DNA from: Caldilineaceae bacterium | GTDB taxonomy: Bacteria; Chloroflexota; Anaerolineae; Caldilineales; Caldilineaceae | Assembly: GCA_018003515.1 (NCBI GenBank) | Contig: JAGNDO010000008.1 | Coordinates: 51,705 to 115,704 of the forward strand | Reading direction: 5' to 3' | DNA length: 64,000 nucleotides | In this document: piece by piece, positions 44,775 to 53,381 of the stretch | Layout: each line of letters opens with the position of its first letter | How positions within the stretch are numbered: the stretch's first letter is position 1 | Notes under the pieces: model-generated | Database searches by the model: none | The model's input: the letters and a program-made list of their open reading frames with translations, nothing else | Told to the model about the DNA's origin: nothing | Position numbers and translations under genes: made by a program

Positions 44775-47700
44775 ATGTCCATACGCGTTGCGTTTTCCTC
44801 ATTTTTAGCCAGCCTGCTGGCGGTTGCCGCCCTGTTGGGCTTGATTGGGGCCTTCCATCTGGGGGCCTCGCCTTCCGCCTATGCCGCGCCGGTGACCGCT
44901 CTGCCCGCGGTCGTCGCCAACATCGCGGATCGATCTCCCGTCACCTCCACAATCTATGCCGGGGAAGGGGAAGACTTCGCCAGCATTGCCTTTGGCGATG
45001 CGTGGGACATGGACAAGCTTACCGATATCTACAACGAAAGGACTGGGAATGCGGTCGTCTCGGTCCAGGATGGCCTGCTCACCGGCATATCTGCGGGCGG
45101 TGCCCCCAATATCTGGCTGCTCTGGCCGGGTTTTGGCAACCGGGGGGACAGCGCAGGCTATGCCAAAGACCCCGTTGAGGATGGCGGGGCTCGTTATGGC
45201 GCGGCCACGCCCATCAACGCAGATCATTATCGCTATTTGATCGTGCGTCTCTTTGTGGATACCGTCCAACCCGGTGACGGCGGGCGCGTCTATTGGGTGC
45301 GCAACAACAGCCAGTCGGCTTTTGGGCTCTCCAAGCCCTTTTACCTGCAAAGCGGCTGGCGTACCTATACCCTCGACCTGGCAACTCTGGGCACTGACGC
45401 CGGGACCGAGGGGTGGAATGGGCAGGTCCAGGGGTTGCGCATTGACCCCACCAACCGGGCCGGGGTCAACTTCAAGATTGACTGGATTCGCCTGATCCCC
45501 GCCAGCGGACCCCAGACCCGCATTGAGTGGACGGCGATCAACGGCCTCACCTCCTTGTGGACCCAGCCAAACCCGGACGAGCCAGCCCTGTCCACCATCA
45601 CCGACATCATGAATGCGGAAGCAGGTGCCGCCTCGTGGAATTCCTTCCGTTTTCCGCCCGACAGCTATCCTGTTGTGCAACATTTTGGCACAGACTATGC
45701 CGCCCTTTCCCGCCAGGATGTGTGGGACATGGCCGCGGCCACAGACATCGTCGAAAGCCATAATCTGAGCGATTTGACCGTGGAAAATGGGGTCATGCGG
45801 GCATTTGTCACCGGCAGCGACGCCCAGCTTGTTTTGCCAATGGGTGACGCCGATGTAGATCCAAGCCTCTTTAACACCTTCTCCTTTCGGATGCGGGTTG
45901 ACATAACCAGCACTGCCAATGTCTATTGGGAACTGTTCTGGTTTAGAGAGGGGACGGTGCTGGGTTCTTCGGGCCAGAGATTACAGGGGCCGCCATCTGG
46001 CGATCCCACCGGCTGGCAAACCTATTTTGTCAAAATGGATACATTTGCCCCCTGGTATCAGGCGGGAAAGATCGACCGACTGCGGCTTGACCCGGTTTCC
46101 GGCAACCACCTGATCAGCCGCACCATCGAGATCGACTGGATCGGTCTGACCGACCAACTGGTGGCGGCCACATCCGAGGCAGAGCTGATCAACACCGCCA
46201 CGGTGACCCATTCGGTCATCGTGCAAGAGGCCCCCATGGCCCGCATCACCGCGCCGGGGTGGACCAGCGGCCAGGACTATGCGGGCACGGTTTTGGGCAA
46301 CGATTGGGGCATGGATCAGTTGACCGACGTGATCACCGTAACCGGCGACCACATTCTGAGCCGATCCGCCAAAAACGGTATCCTCACCGCCGTGGATGAC
46401 ACCCACAGCCAAGCCGTGACCCCGCCCCGGGGCTGCGTGACCCAGGCCTCATCCCCTGGAATTGGGCTGAACACGGGCTGGACTTCGACGCCCAAGTCAT
46501 TCATCGACCCCGTACGCTATCCCTATTTAACCTATCGCCTTGGGACGAACGTCCCCCAAAATCCCTGCCAGGGAACGGCCAGCCGGGTGACGGTGACTGG
46601 TCTTAGCGCCGTCACGTCCACCTTGGCCGCGGTGATCAGCAGCAATTTCACAGACACCTACCATCTGAACATGGCAGGGATCGGCACCTTGAGCGGCGGG
46701 AACTGGGCCAGCTATAATGGGATCACCGGTTTTACCCTGCGGCCCAATGAAGTCCCAGGCCAACAAGTCACCAACTCGCTGGACTATGTCAAGTTGACCA
46801 GCCGGCCCTGGGCGGATCAGCACTATGGCATCCGCTGGCAAACCCTCTCTGCGGGCGGATCGGCCACGGTCACACTCTTCTACCAGCCGGTTGCCACAAG
46901 TGCCCTCGCTGTGGCGGCCAGAACCGAGATCACAAAGGCCCACTTGAGCGATGGCTGGCTGCTGTGGGATACGAGCAAAATCCCGGCGGGGGAATATATC
47001 GTTTCGATGGAGATGGACGACGGTCTCGCCGCCGTGCGGACCGCGGTCAGCCCGGTGCCGGTGGTGATCAAACGGTCACCTGACTTGGCCTTCCGTCCCT
47101 TTGCCGCTGACATCTTTCTGAACGGATCTCCCGTGACCAGAACGGTGACATGGACCCTGGTCAACTCGAATGCGGATAGCCGCATCAATCTCTATGTCGA
47201 ACCGATCTCGGGCACAGTGCCCATCTCCATCGCCCACGGCCTGTCCGGCAATCAAACGAGCTTCGCCTGGCGGATCTACACCGATACCCTTGCCCTTGGC
47301 ACATACCGCCTCTTTGCCACCATCGACGATCACGTGTCCCCCGTGCGCCGCATTCCCTATGGCCAGTTTGTACGCATCACGAACGGCGCGGGGAGAAGCG
47401 CCCCCAGCGGACAAGTCGATCTCATGGGGCCGGCCAGCGTGTTGGGCCAGCGGGACAGCGGGTTGCGCCCCGCGGCCAACGGCTACGCCTTCGCCAACTA
47501 CAGCGTGACCAACAGTGTGCTAAACACCCCGGCCACGGTGGAGACCCTGATCCAGATGTTTGGTGCCGACGCGGTCTGCAAGCCCGGCACGTTGAACCAG
47601 GATGGACGATCCTGCACCCTGGACGCCGGCACCCGGGCCTTGCTCAACGCCATCATCGGCGATGGTCTTGGCCAGGGCTATGGCATGGCTGTGACCGCCC

Positions 47701-49034
47701 TGCGCTTCTTCCAGGGGGCGGAGACGCCCACGAGCCTGGGTCTTGCCGGCAACAATGTGGCGGCGTTGACTCAGGATAGTACCTTGCAAAATCATCTCTT
47801 CCGCTATACATTGCACCAGTATGCGGAGCCGGTGAGCGGAGGGAGCGGCTGGGAGCGGAATCTGGATGTGACCCAGCTGTTGAGCCGGGTGGGCGCAGAG
47901 TTAGACCCAGACACCCGCGTCGGGGATCCCTATCTGTTGGTCCTGCATGATGGGGCGAGTTCCCTCAGCCTGACCCTGGTCCCCTATCGGCTCTTACAGA
48001 TCGAGAGCGACCAATTCGCTCTCTATGTCTACGACCCCAATCTGCCTCTGGATAACGAGCGAGTCGTCCATTTCAACACGACCCAAGGGAGTTGGCAGTA
48101 CGTCAGCCAGTTGCCCGGAACCAGCCAGCCCGTGACCCTCACAGGCACGTCCACCGCCGGCGAGATGGATTTGCGCCCTCTTTCCGCCCACCAGCCCACG
48201 GGGCTGCGCCTGATCGGACCCCCCGCCGTGACCCTGTCTGCGCTGCGCAGCCTGGGTCTGGTGGCCGCGGATCAGCCTACGGCCTTCTTGGTTAAGGGCT
48301 GCTTCTCGGTCAGCGGAGCCGCCGCCTTGGACAACCACCCCAACACCGACGGCTCCTGCGAGACAACCGGCAGCGGGAATGTCAGTTGTCTGCGGGTGGC
48401 CGATGGGCTGAACGGCAGCAGCGGAACCCTGGTCTGTGGCATCATCCCCACGCCGGGGAACGCAAACGGCTATCAGTTCAATCTCTACCCGGATGCTCAG
48501 GGCAAAAATTCCTTGACCCTGATCTCGGATCAGGGACCGGCCACGACCCTGCGCAGCACGGTGGCACCGGGATCGACCGCGCCCATGAGTGTGACCGTGG
48601 GCGCGGGGCTAGATACCCTGGCTGTCAACCCGGCCCCGGCCACGGACGCCAAGGTACAGATGAGTTTTGCCATGCCCGGCAGCGCAGGGGCCCCCAGCTA
48701 CACAGTTGAGGTGGGCGGGCAGACCGGGCAGGGCCAAAACCTGGCCGCCCAGGTCTCCGGGTCAACCGGTCAACTGACCATGCAGACCCAGAATCCGTCA
48801 TCCTATGATCTGACCGTGGTCAAGCTGACCAGCGACGGCGGCAGCACGACCTTCCAGAACCCTGCGGTTCCAGTTACTGGCCCCGCCGCCCAGGTGGACT
48901 ATGGCAGTTGGCAGGGTGGCCTGGACCCAATTCCCGTGGTGGTGGACGAGGCAGGGGATGGCTTTGACAACGACACGCCCGTCCAGTTCAGCAACGAATT
49001 CGGCAAGATCTACTTGCCGCTCTTACTCCGCTAG
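44775..49034 (+). CDS. Very large secreted protein with repeated beta modules and IYLPLLLR ending
   Basis: A 1419-residue exported protein. ATG 44775 (GGAG 9 bases upstream) gives a signal peptide SFLASLLAVAALLGLIGAF with cleavage near ASPSAYAAP. Three related modules lie in the N-terminal half, each with a W-[DG]-M pattern: DAWDMDKLTDIYN, DVWDMAAATDIVE and NDWGMDQLTDVIT; after the first two come beta-rich stretches ending in KIDWIRLIP and EIDWIGLTD, resembling jelly-roll carbohydrate-binding domains. The centre has Ig-like strands, and the last third is low in charge and rich in Gly, Thr and Ser. It ends GKIYLPLLLR, matching HKIFLPMVVR of the subtilase. No catalytic motif was recognised. It may be a surface or sheath protein. 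Confidence 0.85.
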   Translation: MSIRVAFSSFLASLLAVAALLGLIGAFHLGASPSAYAAPVTALPAVVANIADRSPVTSTIYAGEGEDFASIAFGDAWDMDKLTDIYNERTGNAVVSVQDGLLTGISAGGAPNIWLLWPGFGNRGDSAGYAKDPVEDGGARYGAATPINADHYRYLIVRLFVDTVQPGDGGRVYWVRNNSQSAFGLSKPFYLQSGWRTYTLDLATLGTDAGTEGWNGQVQGLRIDPTNRAGVNFKIDWIRLIPASGPQTRIEWTAINGLTSLWTQPNPDEPALSTITDIMNAEAGAASWNSFRFPPDSYPVVQHFGTDYAALSRQDVWDMAAATDIVESHNLSDLTVENGVMRAFVTGSDAQLVLPMGDADVDPSLFNTFSFRMRVDITSTANVYWELFWFREGTVLGSSGQRLQGPPSGDPTGWQTYFVKMDTFAPWYQAGKIDRLRLDPVSGNHLISRTIEIDWIGLTDQLVAATSEAELINTATVTHSVIVQEAPMARITAPGWTSGQDYAGTVLGNDWGMDQLTDVITVTGDHILSRSAKNGILTAVDDTHSQAVTPPRGCVTQASSPGIGLNTGWTSTPKSFIDPVRYPYLTYRLGTNVPQNPCQGTASRVTVTGLSAVTSTLAAVISSNFTDTYHLNMAGIGTLSGGNWASYNGITGFTLRPNEVPGQQVTNSLDYVKLTSRPWADQHYGIRWQTLSAGGSATVTLFYQPVATSALAVAARTEITKAHLSDGWLLWDTSKIPAGEYIVSMEMDDGLAAVRTAVSPVPVVIKRSPDLAFRPFAADIFLNGSPVTRTVTWTLVNSNADSRINLYVEPISGTVPISIAHGLSGNQTSFAWRIYTDTLALGTYRLFATIDDHVSPVRRIPYGQFVRITNGAGRSAPSGQVDLMGPASVLGQRDSGLRPAANGYAFANYSVTNSVLNTPATVETLIQMFGADAVCKPGTLNQDGRSCTLDAGTRALLNAIIGDGLGQGYGMAVTALRFFQGAETPTSLGLAGNNVAALTQDSTLQNHLFRYTLHQYAEPVSGGSGWERNLDVTQLLSRVGAELDPDTRVGDPYLLVLHDGASSLSLTLVPYRLLQIESDQFALYVYDPNLPLDNERVVHFNTTQGSWQYVSQLPGTSQPVTLTGTSTAGEMDLRPLSAHQPTGLRLIGPPAVTLSALRSLGLVAADQPTAFLVKGCFSVSGAAALDNHPNTDGSCETTGSGNVSCLRVADGLNGSSGTLVCGIIPTPGNANGYQFNLYPDAQGKNSLTLISDQGPATTLRSTVAPGSTAPMSVTVGAGLDTLAVNPAPATDAKVQMSFAMPGSAGAPSYTVEVGGQTGQGQNLAAQVSGSTGQLTMQTQNPSSYDLTVVKLTSDGGSTTFQNPAVPVTGPAAQVDYGSWQGGLDPIPVVVDEAGDGFDNDTPVQFSNEFGKIYLPLLLR

Positions 49035-49137
49035 TAGGTGTTCAGCCCCCTCGCCCCCCGGCCCCCAATTCTGGGGGAGGTGCTGGACAGCCCCCCCCAA
49101 AGTTGGGGGGTCAGGGGGGCGGGGGGTGAACGCTTAC
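49034..49137. repeat. GC-rich palindromic repeat, family 1, copy 6
   Basis: Ends GTAGGTGTTCAG and GTGAACGCTTAC flank CCCCCAATTCTGGGGGAGG, TGCTGGACAGC and CCCCCCAAAGTTGGGGGG. The left end begins at the last base of the upstream stop codon, and the right end abuts the half palindrome at 49136. Confidence 0.85.
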
Positions 49138-49171
49138 CCGCTGGGTCACGGACCCAGCTAGAGCAACGTTA
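49136..49171. repeat. Half copy of the 82-bp in-frame palindrome
   Basis: ACCCGCTGGGTCACGGACCC followed by AGCTAGAGCAACGTTA matches the right arm of the palindromes at 51791-51872 and 60582-60663. It differs at two paired stem positions (C to T and G to A), which keeps the small hairpin CTGGGTC/GACCCAG. The left arm is absent; this copy is intergenic. Confidence 0.8.
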
Positions 49172-49224
49172 TTTCGGAGCTGTTTACGTCGAATTATGCC
49201 AGCTTTCAAAAGGAAATTAATCCT

Positions 49225-50724
49225 ATGTCCCAGTCAGAAATCAATGGGCACCTCAACAACGATCCCCTGCCCGGCTCCGGTCAAGATTTGGCGGCCCCAG
49301 AGGGAACACCAGTGGACCCGCGACAGATCGCGGTTTCCCGGCGCAATCTGCTCAAGGTCTTGGTGGCCGGCGGCAGCGCCACGGCCATCCACCTGGCCCT
49401 GCCCGCAGAGTGGGTGCGGCCTATCGTGGAGATCGGCGTTCTGCCCGTCCACGCGGCCATCTCCGAGTCGCCAGCCGTGGGGGCTGGACCGACCGGTGTG
49501 GTTGTCGTCGGCAACAAAGCCTATGTCACCAACCAGACCGCCAATACCCTGAGTATTGTGACCCTGAATACGACTGACGGTGCCACAGTGGCGACGTTTG
49601 ACCCCTATCCTACGCCCACCGTCACGGCAAGCATGGCCGGCAAGCTCTATATTGCCGAAGGCCTAGGGGGACTGGGGCGACTGAGTGTCTTTAGCGAGAC
49701 ACATGGGGGCTGGGTTGGAACAATTCCGTTGGGCCGTCCGGCCACAGTCATCATCGCATCCAAGGGTCGGATCTATGCGGCCGGCGGCGGCAGTCTTTGG
49801 GTGATCGATGCTGCCGCGGACATCATCTTGACGACCCTGGCGGGCTTCACCAACCCCACGGCCATGACCATCAGCCAAGATCGGCTGTTCGTGACCGATA
49901 GCGGGAAGAAGTTCGAGATCGATCTGCTTACGGACCAGTTGATTGGGTCCGCGCCCGTTGTGTCGGCCCCCCTGGCGGCTAACAGCCCGGCCAGCCTACG
50001 GCCGCCCTTCAATGGGCCGGGGGACATAGTCCACGCCGACGGTCAGCTTTACATTGTCAACGAAGCGGGCAACTTCCTCTCCATCGTCTCCTTGGATGAG
50101 GGCAAGGTGCGCAATGTGCCCGTGGGCAGGACGCCCAAGGCCGTGGCCGTGGCCGATGGGGTGGCCTATGTCACCAACTTTGGAGACAACACCCTCTCCG
50201 TGGTGACCTTGGCCGGTCTTGTTCCCCAAGTCACCACCGTGACCGGTGTCGGGGACGGTCCTTGGGGGGTCGGGCTGATCGGCCAGGACATTTATGTGGC
50301 CAGCCACACCAACAGCAAAATCCTGCGGCTGCGCAAGAGCAATGGGGTCTTTGGCGTGACTGTTCTAACGCTGTCAGATGTCTCGAAGCCGCGCCATCTG
50401 GATACGTTTGGGCAGAAAGCCTATGTGGCCTGTAGCGGCAACAACAAGCTACTCATTGTGGATGCATCGCCGGCCGCCCCCACAGCTACAAGCAAAGACA
50501 TTGCTGCGGATCCCTATGATGTCAAGGTGGCGAGTGGCAAAGTGTACGTAACCAGCAGTAGTTCTGGTAAACTAACCCGCAGAGATTTAGATGGACAAAA
50601 TCCAAAAGTACAAGCAGGCGGTACAGGCCCGCGAGGGGTAGATTATTCCAGCACGACGTCCCGAATCATTGTCGCCGCCTTCGGGGACAACACAGTTAAA
50701 CAGTTAGACGAGACCTATGACTGA
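49225..50724 (+). CDS. Exported YVTN-type beta-propeller protein with a Tat-like signal
   Basis: A 499-residue protein, first gene of the long operon. An unusually long hydrophilic leader (about 38 residues) precedes a twin-arginine-like signal SRRNLLKVLVAGGSATAIHL, then the conserved-looking EWVRPIVEIGVLPVHAA. The rest is made of about seven to ten beta-propeller blades with the YVTN pattern (KAYVTNQTANTLSIV, VAYVTNFGDNTLSVV, DIYVASHTNSKILRL, KAYVACSGNNKLLIV). No catalytic site is seen; such propellers bind proteins or cofactors outside the cell. The last 150 bases are more AT-rich than the rest. Its stop overlaps the PqqD-like gene by 8 bases, so the two are coupled. It may be the exported client of the downstream genes. 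Confidence 0.85.
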   Translation: MSQSEINGHLNNDPLPGSGQDLAAPEGTPVDPRQIAVSRRNLLKVLVAGGSATAIHLALPAEWVRPIVEIGVLPVHAAISESPAVGAGPTGVVVVGNKAYVTNQTANTLSIVTLNTTDGATVATFDPYPTPTVTASMAGKLYIAEGLGGLGRLSVFSETHGGWVGTIPLGRPATVIIASKGRIYAAGGGSLWVIDAAADIILTTLAGFTNPTAMTISQDRLFVTDSGKKFEIDLLTDQLIGSAPVVSAPLAANSPASLRPPFNGPGDIVHADGQLYIVNEAGNFLSIVSLDEGKVRNVPVGRTPKAVAVADGVAYVTNFGDNTLSVVTLAGLVPQVTTVTGVGDGPWGVGLIGQDIYVASHTNSKILRLRKSNGVFGVTVLTLSDVSKPRHLDTFGQKAYVACSGNNKLLIVDASPAAPTATSKDIAADPYDVKVASGKVYVTSSSSGKLTRRDLDGQNPKVQAGGTGPRGVDYSSTTSRIIVAAFGDNTVKQLDETYD

Positions 50725-51001
50725 AGCCCTGGCTCGTAGGCCCACCCAGATCCCCGGCTTCTATCTGGAAGATCTGGACGGGGAACTATTACTCTACAAC
50801 ATGGCGGACACCCGTGTCTTCTACTGCAATGCCACGGCCAGCTTGCTCTGGCATCTGTCCACAGGGGAGCGGGCCGTGGGCGAGATGGTCGATCTGCTCC
50901 ACGCCGCCTATGCGGATTCGGCCAGCCGGGCGCAGATCGAAGAGGATGTGATCCAGACCCTAACCCTGCTCTACGAACATGGGGCACTGAGTCTGACATG
51001 A
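50717..51001 (+). CDS. PqqD family protein (peptide-binding chaperone-like)
   Basis: A 94-residue PqqD-like winged-helix protein. The pattern is typical: a beta hairpin with GFYLEDLDGELLLYN, then RVFYCNATASLLWHLSTGERAVGEM (residues about 33-57) and the helical end VIQTLTLLYEHGAL. PqqD and related RRE domains bind the leader of a precursor peptide and hand it to a modifying enzyme. Standalone PqqD-like genes beside an HprK-related kinase are described in TIGRFAMs as the HPr-rel systems. Start codon overlaps the previous stop by 8 bases and its own stop overlaps the kinase start (ATGA), so it is translationally coupled on both sides. The client is unknown; the long leader of the 49225 protein is a candidate. 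Confidence 0.88.
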   Translation: MTEALARRPTQIPGFYLEDLDGELLLYNMADTRVFYCNATASLLWHLSTGERAVGEMVDLLHAAYADSASRAQIEEDVIQTLTLLYEHGALSLT

Positions 51002-52152
51002 ATGATGAACGCTGGGTAAATTTTGGCGGCAGCCGGGTACGCCTGGTCTGCCGCCATTTGGATTGGGGGCCATCGGTCGATTTTGTGCTGGGGGCCATGC
51101 CCCAGACCGAAACCGGGGATGACGCCCATACCACGTTGACCCTCTCCCGATCCGAGACCGACGGAACATGGCATCTCGACGAGGTGGTCTCCGGCGGTTC
51201 AGGGGCTGGGGCCGAGGCGCAAAGTGTCCTGGCCGCCGACTCGTCCCTCTTTGAGCGCACGACCCATTTGCTGGGCCGGATCTGCCACGGGTTGGCCGAC
51301 CAAAGTGGGCCGGGCGTCCTCTTCCACGCCGGGGCGGTGGAATGGGGCGGCTGGCGGATCGTGATCCCCGGCGGGGTGGGCCGGGGCAAGAGTACCTTGA
51401 CCGCCTGGCTGGCCTTGCACGGCGGGCGCTATTTGAGCGATGAATTGGTCTATTGGCCCTCGGCGCAGGAACCCTTTGCAGCCCTGGCCCGTCCCCTCAA
51501 TCTGCGCTGGGCCGGGTGGCAGGCGTTGCAGCGGGGGCTGACGACGAGCAGAGTGGACGGGATTCTGGGCCAAGGCCTCCACCAAATTGGGGCGGGCATT
51601 CTGATCTCGCCCCAATCGTTGTTCTCAGAAATCAATCTAGTGTCCCATCAACGTTCAAATGATGGGATTGAGGAGTTCGCATCCTCAGATGCGAACGGCG
51701 GGCATCTGAGGATGCCCGACTCCACAATCCATCAAATCAGCGGTGACAGAACACTAGTACGGTCTGACGCAAATGACTCCGGGATAAGCTGCTCTAGCCG
51801 GGTCCGTGACCCGGCGGGTAGATCCCAGGATCTTCTGTGGCAGACCCGCCGGGTCACGGACCCGGCTAGAGCAACGTTATCCCAGATCAATTTGCGCCAA
51901 CCTGTACTAGGCGGCGTTCTTCCTCTACTTCTCTTTCCCCACTTCAAGCCTCATTCCCCCTTGGCATTGGAACGATTATCTCCGGCCCGCACGGGCAAGG
52001 CGCTGATGGAAAGCCTGGTCAACGGACGCAATCTGCCGGATCATGGCTTTGGCATGGCCGTGCAGTTGGCCACCCGTATCCCGGCCTGGCAACTAACCTA
52101 CGGCGACTTCGAGCAATTGGACGACGCATTTTGGACACGACTTCGACCATGA
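50998..52152 (+). CDS. HprK-related kinase carrying an in-frame palindromic insert
   Basis: A 384-residue relative of HPr serine kinase/phosphorylase. The Walker A loop is IPGGVGRGKSTLTAWL (about residues 123-138), followed by GRYLSDELVYW, where HprK has its catalytic region, and a C-terminal LMESLVNGRNLPDHGFG segment. Residues about 216-293 are encoded by a 234-bp palindromic repeat also found in the acyl-AMP ligase gene; without them the protein would have 306 residues, close to the usual size. The insert lies between the sequences SEINL and SQINL, which look like an imperfect duplicated target. Kinases of this type accompany PqqD-like proteins and nucleotidyltransferases in surface-glycan and RiPP-like loci; their substrate is not known. 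ATGA overlap with both neighbours. Confidence 0.85.
   Translation: MNDERWVNFGGSRVRLVCRHLDWGPSVDFVLGAMPQTETGDDAHTTLTLSRSETDGTWHLDEVVSGGSGAGAEAQSVLAADSSLFERTTHLLGRICHGLADQSGPGVLFHAGAVEWGGWRIVIPGGVGRGKSTLTAWLALHGGRYLSDELVYWPSAQEPFAALARPLNLRWAGWQALQRGLTTSRVDGILGQGLHQIGAGILISPQSLFSEINLVSHQRSNDGIEEFASSDANGGHLRMPDSTIHQISGDRTLVRSDANDSGISCSSRVRDPAGRSQDLLWQTRRVTDPARATLSQINLRQPVLGGVLPLLLFPHFKPHSPLALERLSPARTGKALMESLVNGRNLPDHGFGMAVQLATRIPAWQLTYGDFEQLDDAFWTRLRP
51643..51876. repeat. In-frame composite palindromic element, copy A (234 bp)
   Basis: Two palindromes in tandem inside the HprK-like gene. The first centres on GCATCCTCAGATGC / GCATCTGAGGATGC. The second, 51791-51872, has perfect 29-bp arms beginning GCTCTAGCCGGGTCCGTGAC and a 24-base loop. 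Copy B at 60434 has the same total length. Both are read in the same frame, giving peptides with EEFASSDANGGHLRMP and SSRVRDPAG...RRVTDPARA. Confidence 0.92.
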
Positions 52153-53381
52153 AAGGCACCGATCAGCCCGATCCCGGCCCTGTGCGCCGTATCGATCCAT
52201 TTCTGGCCCTGGGCGCTCGGGCCAACTCCACGCCCGACCAGCTTCAGGCGTTGCGGGATCAGGCAACGGCCTATGCGGGCTGGGACCGGTTGGCGGACGA
52301 CAGCCAATATCATGGCCTGACCGCCCTGATCTACGGCCATCTGCGCCAGGCCCAGGTGGAGATGCCCGATGACGTGCGCCGCACATTGGCCGCCATCACC
52401 GTGCGTCAGGAGCGGGCGGCCCAGATCCAGGCGGAGGCGTTGACCCAGCTTTTGGCCAGCTTTGACCGGGCCGGGGTGGAGGCCCTGGTGCTGAAAGGCG
52501 GTGCGCTGGCCCATCAGGTCTATGCCCGGCCCGGTTTGCGCCCCATGTACGATCTGGATCTGTTGGTGCGGGCGGCGGATGCGCAGAAAGCCCAGACCCT
52601 CTTGGGCGGGCTGGGCTTCCAGGTCTCCGCCCCGGCGGATGGCCGGAGCGGGAGCTTTCATCAACATCTGCCCCCGGCGGCGCGCATGGTGGATGGGCAG
52701 CAGATCGTCGTGGAGATCCACACCAACCTCTTTCGGCAAAATCAGCCCTTTCTGCCCTCGGCCACTTTTGAGGAACTGGCGGATCGCAGCGTCGAGTTTC
52801 AACTTGGCGACCGCACGGCCCGCACCCTTGGGCCAGAGGAGATGCTCTGGCACGTCTATCGTCACGCCTTTTGCAACAGCCTGCCCTGGTCCCATCTGCG
52901 CCTGATCTGGGTGGCGGATGTGGTCTCCGTGGTGGAGGCGTGGCACGAACGCATGGACTGGGAACGGGTGGCCCGGCTCTTCCCGGAAGTCTGGCATGGG
53001 CTGCCCTTGCTTCACTTCCTCACGCCGTGGTCCGCGTCCGTGCGGGCGCATTTGGGATGGGGTGAGCTTTCCCGTCCTGCCGGGGTGGGGCGGCCCTATG
53101 CCGGTTTTCCCTTCCGCCCTTGGGGGGCGTTGCGGCAGGAAGGGCTGGGCCATGCCATCGCGGAGACTTTTTGGCCGTCCGAGTGGTGGCTGCGTCTGCA
53201 CTATGGCGTGGCGGACGGGCGGACGGTCATCTGGGCATGGCGGCTGCGTCACGGGCGGCATATCCTGGCCCAGATGATGTGGGCATGGCCCCTCTATCGG
53301 CGGGTGCAAATTCCCCTGCTGGGCAGTTGGCGGCGTTCCCGCTCTGTCCTCACGGATCCACCAAGGCATAATAATTCATGA
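52149..53381 (+). CDS. Nucleotidyltransferase family protein (NTP_transf_5-like)
   Basis: A 410-residue protein of the uncharacterised nucleotidyltransferase family found in capsule and lasso-peptide loci. Key parts are the LKGGALAHQVYARPGLRPMYDLDLLV segment (positions about 115-140; KGG and the paired Asp of DLDLLV are the presumed nucleotide and metal sites) and the later VEIHTNLFRQNQPF and the helical EMLWHVYRHAFCNSLPW. Start ATG 52149 overlaps the kinase stop as ATGA; the TTG at 52131 is less likely. The protein should transfer a nucleotide or a sugar-like group to an unknown acceptor. Tight coupling to the PqqD-like and HprK-like genes says the three act together. Confidence 0.85.
   Translation: MKGTDQPDPGPVRRIDPFLALGARANSTPDQLQALRDQATAYAGWDRLADDSQYHGLTALIYGHLRQAQVEMPDDVRRTLAAITVRQERAAQIQAEALTQLLASFDRAGVEALVLKGGALAHQVYARPGLRPMYDLDLLVRAADAQKAQTLLGGLGFQVSAPADGRSGSFHQHLPPAARMVDGQQIVVEIHTNLFRQNQPFLPSATFEELADRSVEFQLGDRTARTLGPEEMLWHVYRHAFCNSLPWSHLRLIWVADVVSVVEAWHERMDWERVARLFPEVWHGLPLLHFLTPWSASVRAHLGWGELSRPAGVGRPYAGFPFRPWGALRQEGLGHAIAETFWPSEWWLRLHYGVADGRTVIWAWRLRHGRHILAQMMWAWPLYRRVQIPLLGSWRRSRSVLTDPPRHNNS

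Noticed and set aside
50717..53381. PqqD-like, HprK-like and nucleotidyltransferase genes considered as a lasso-peptide cluster
   Set aside because: No short precursor gene, no transglutaminase-like protease and no asparagine-synthetase-like cyclase are present, so the genes are better read as part of the glycan/acyl operon.
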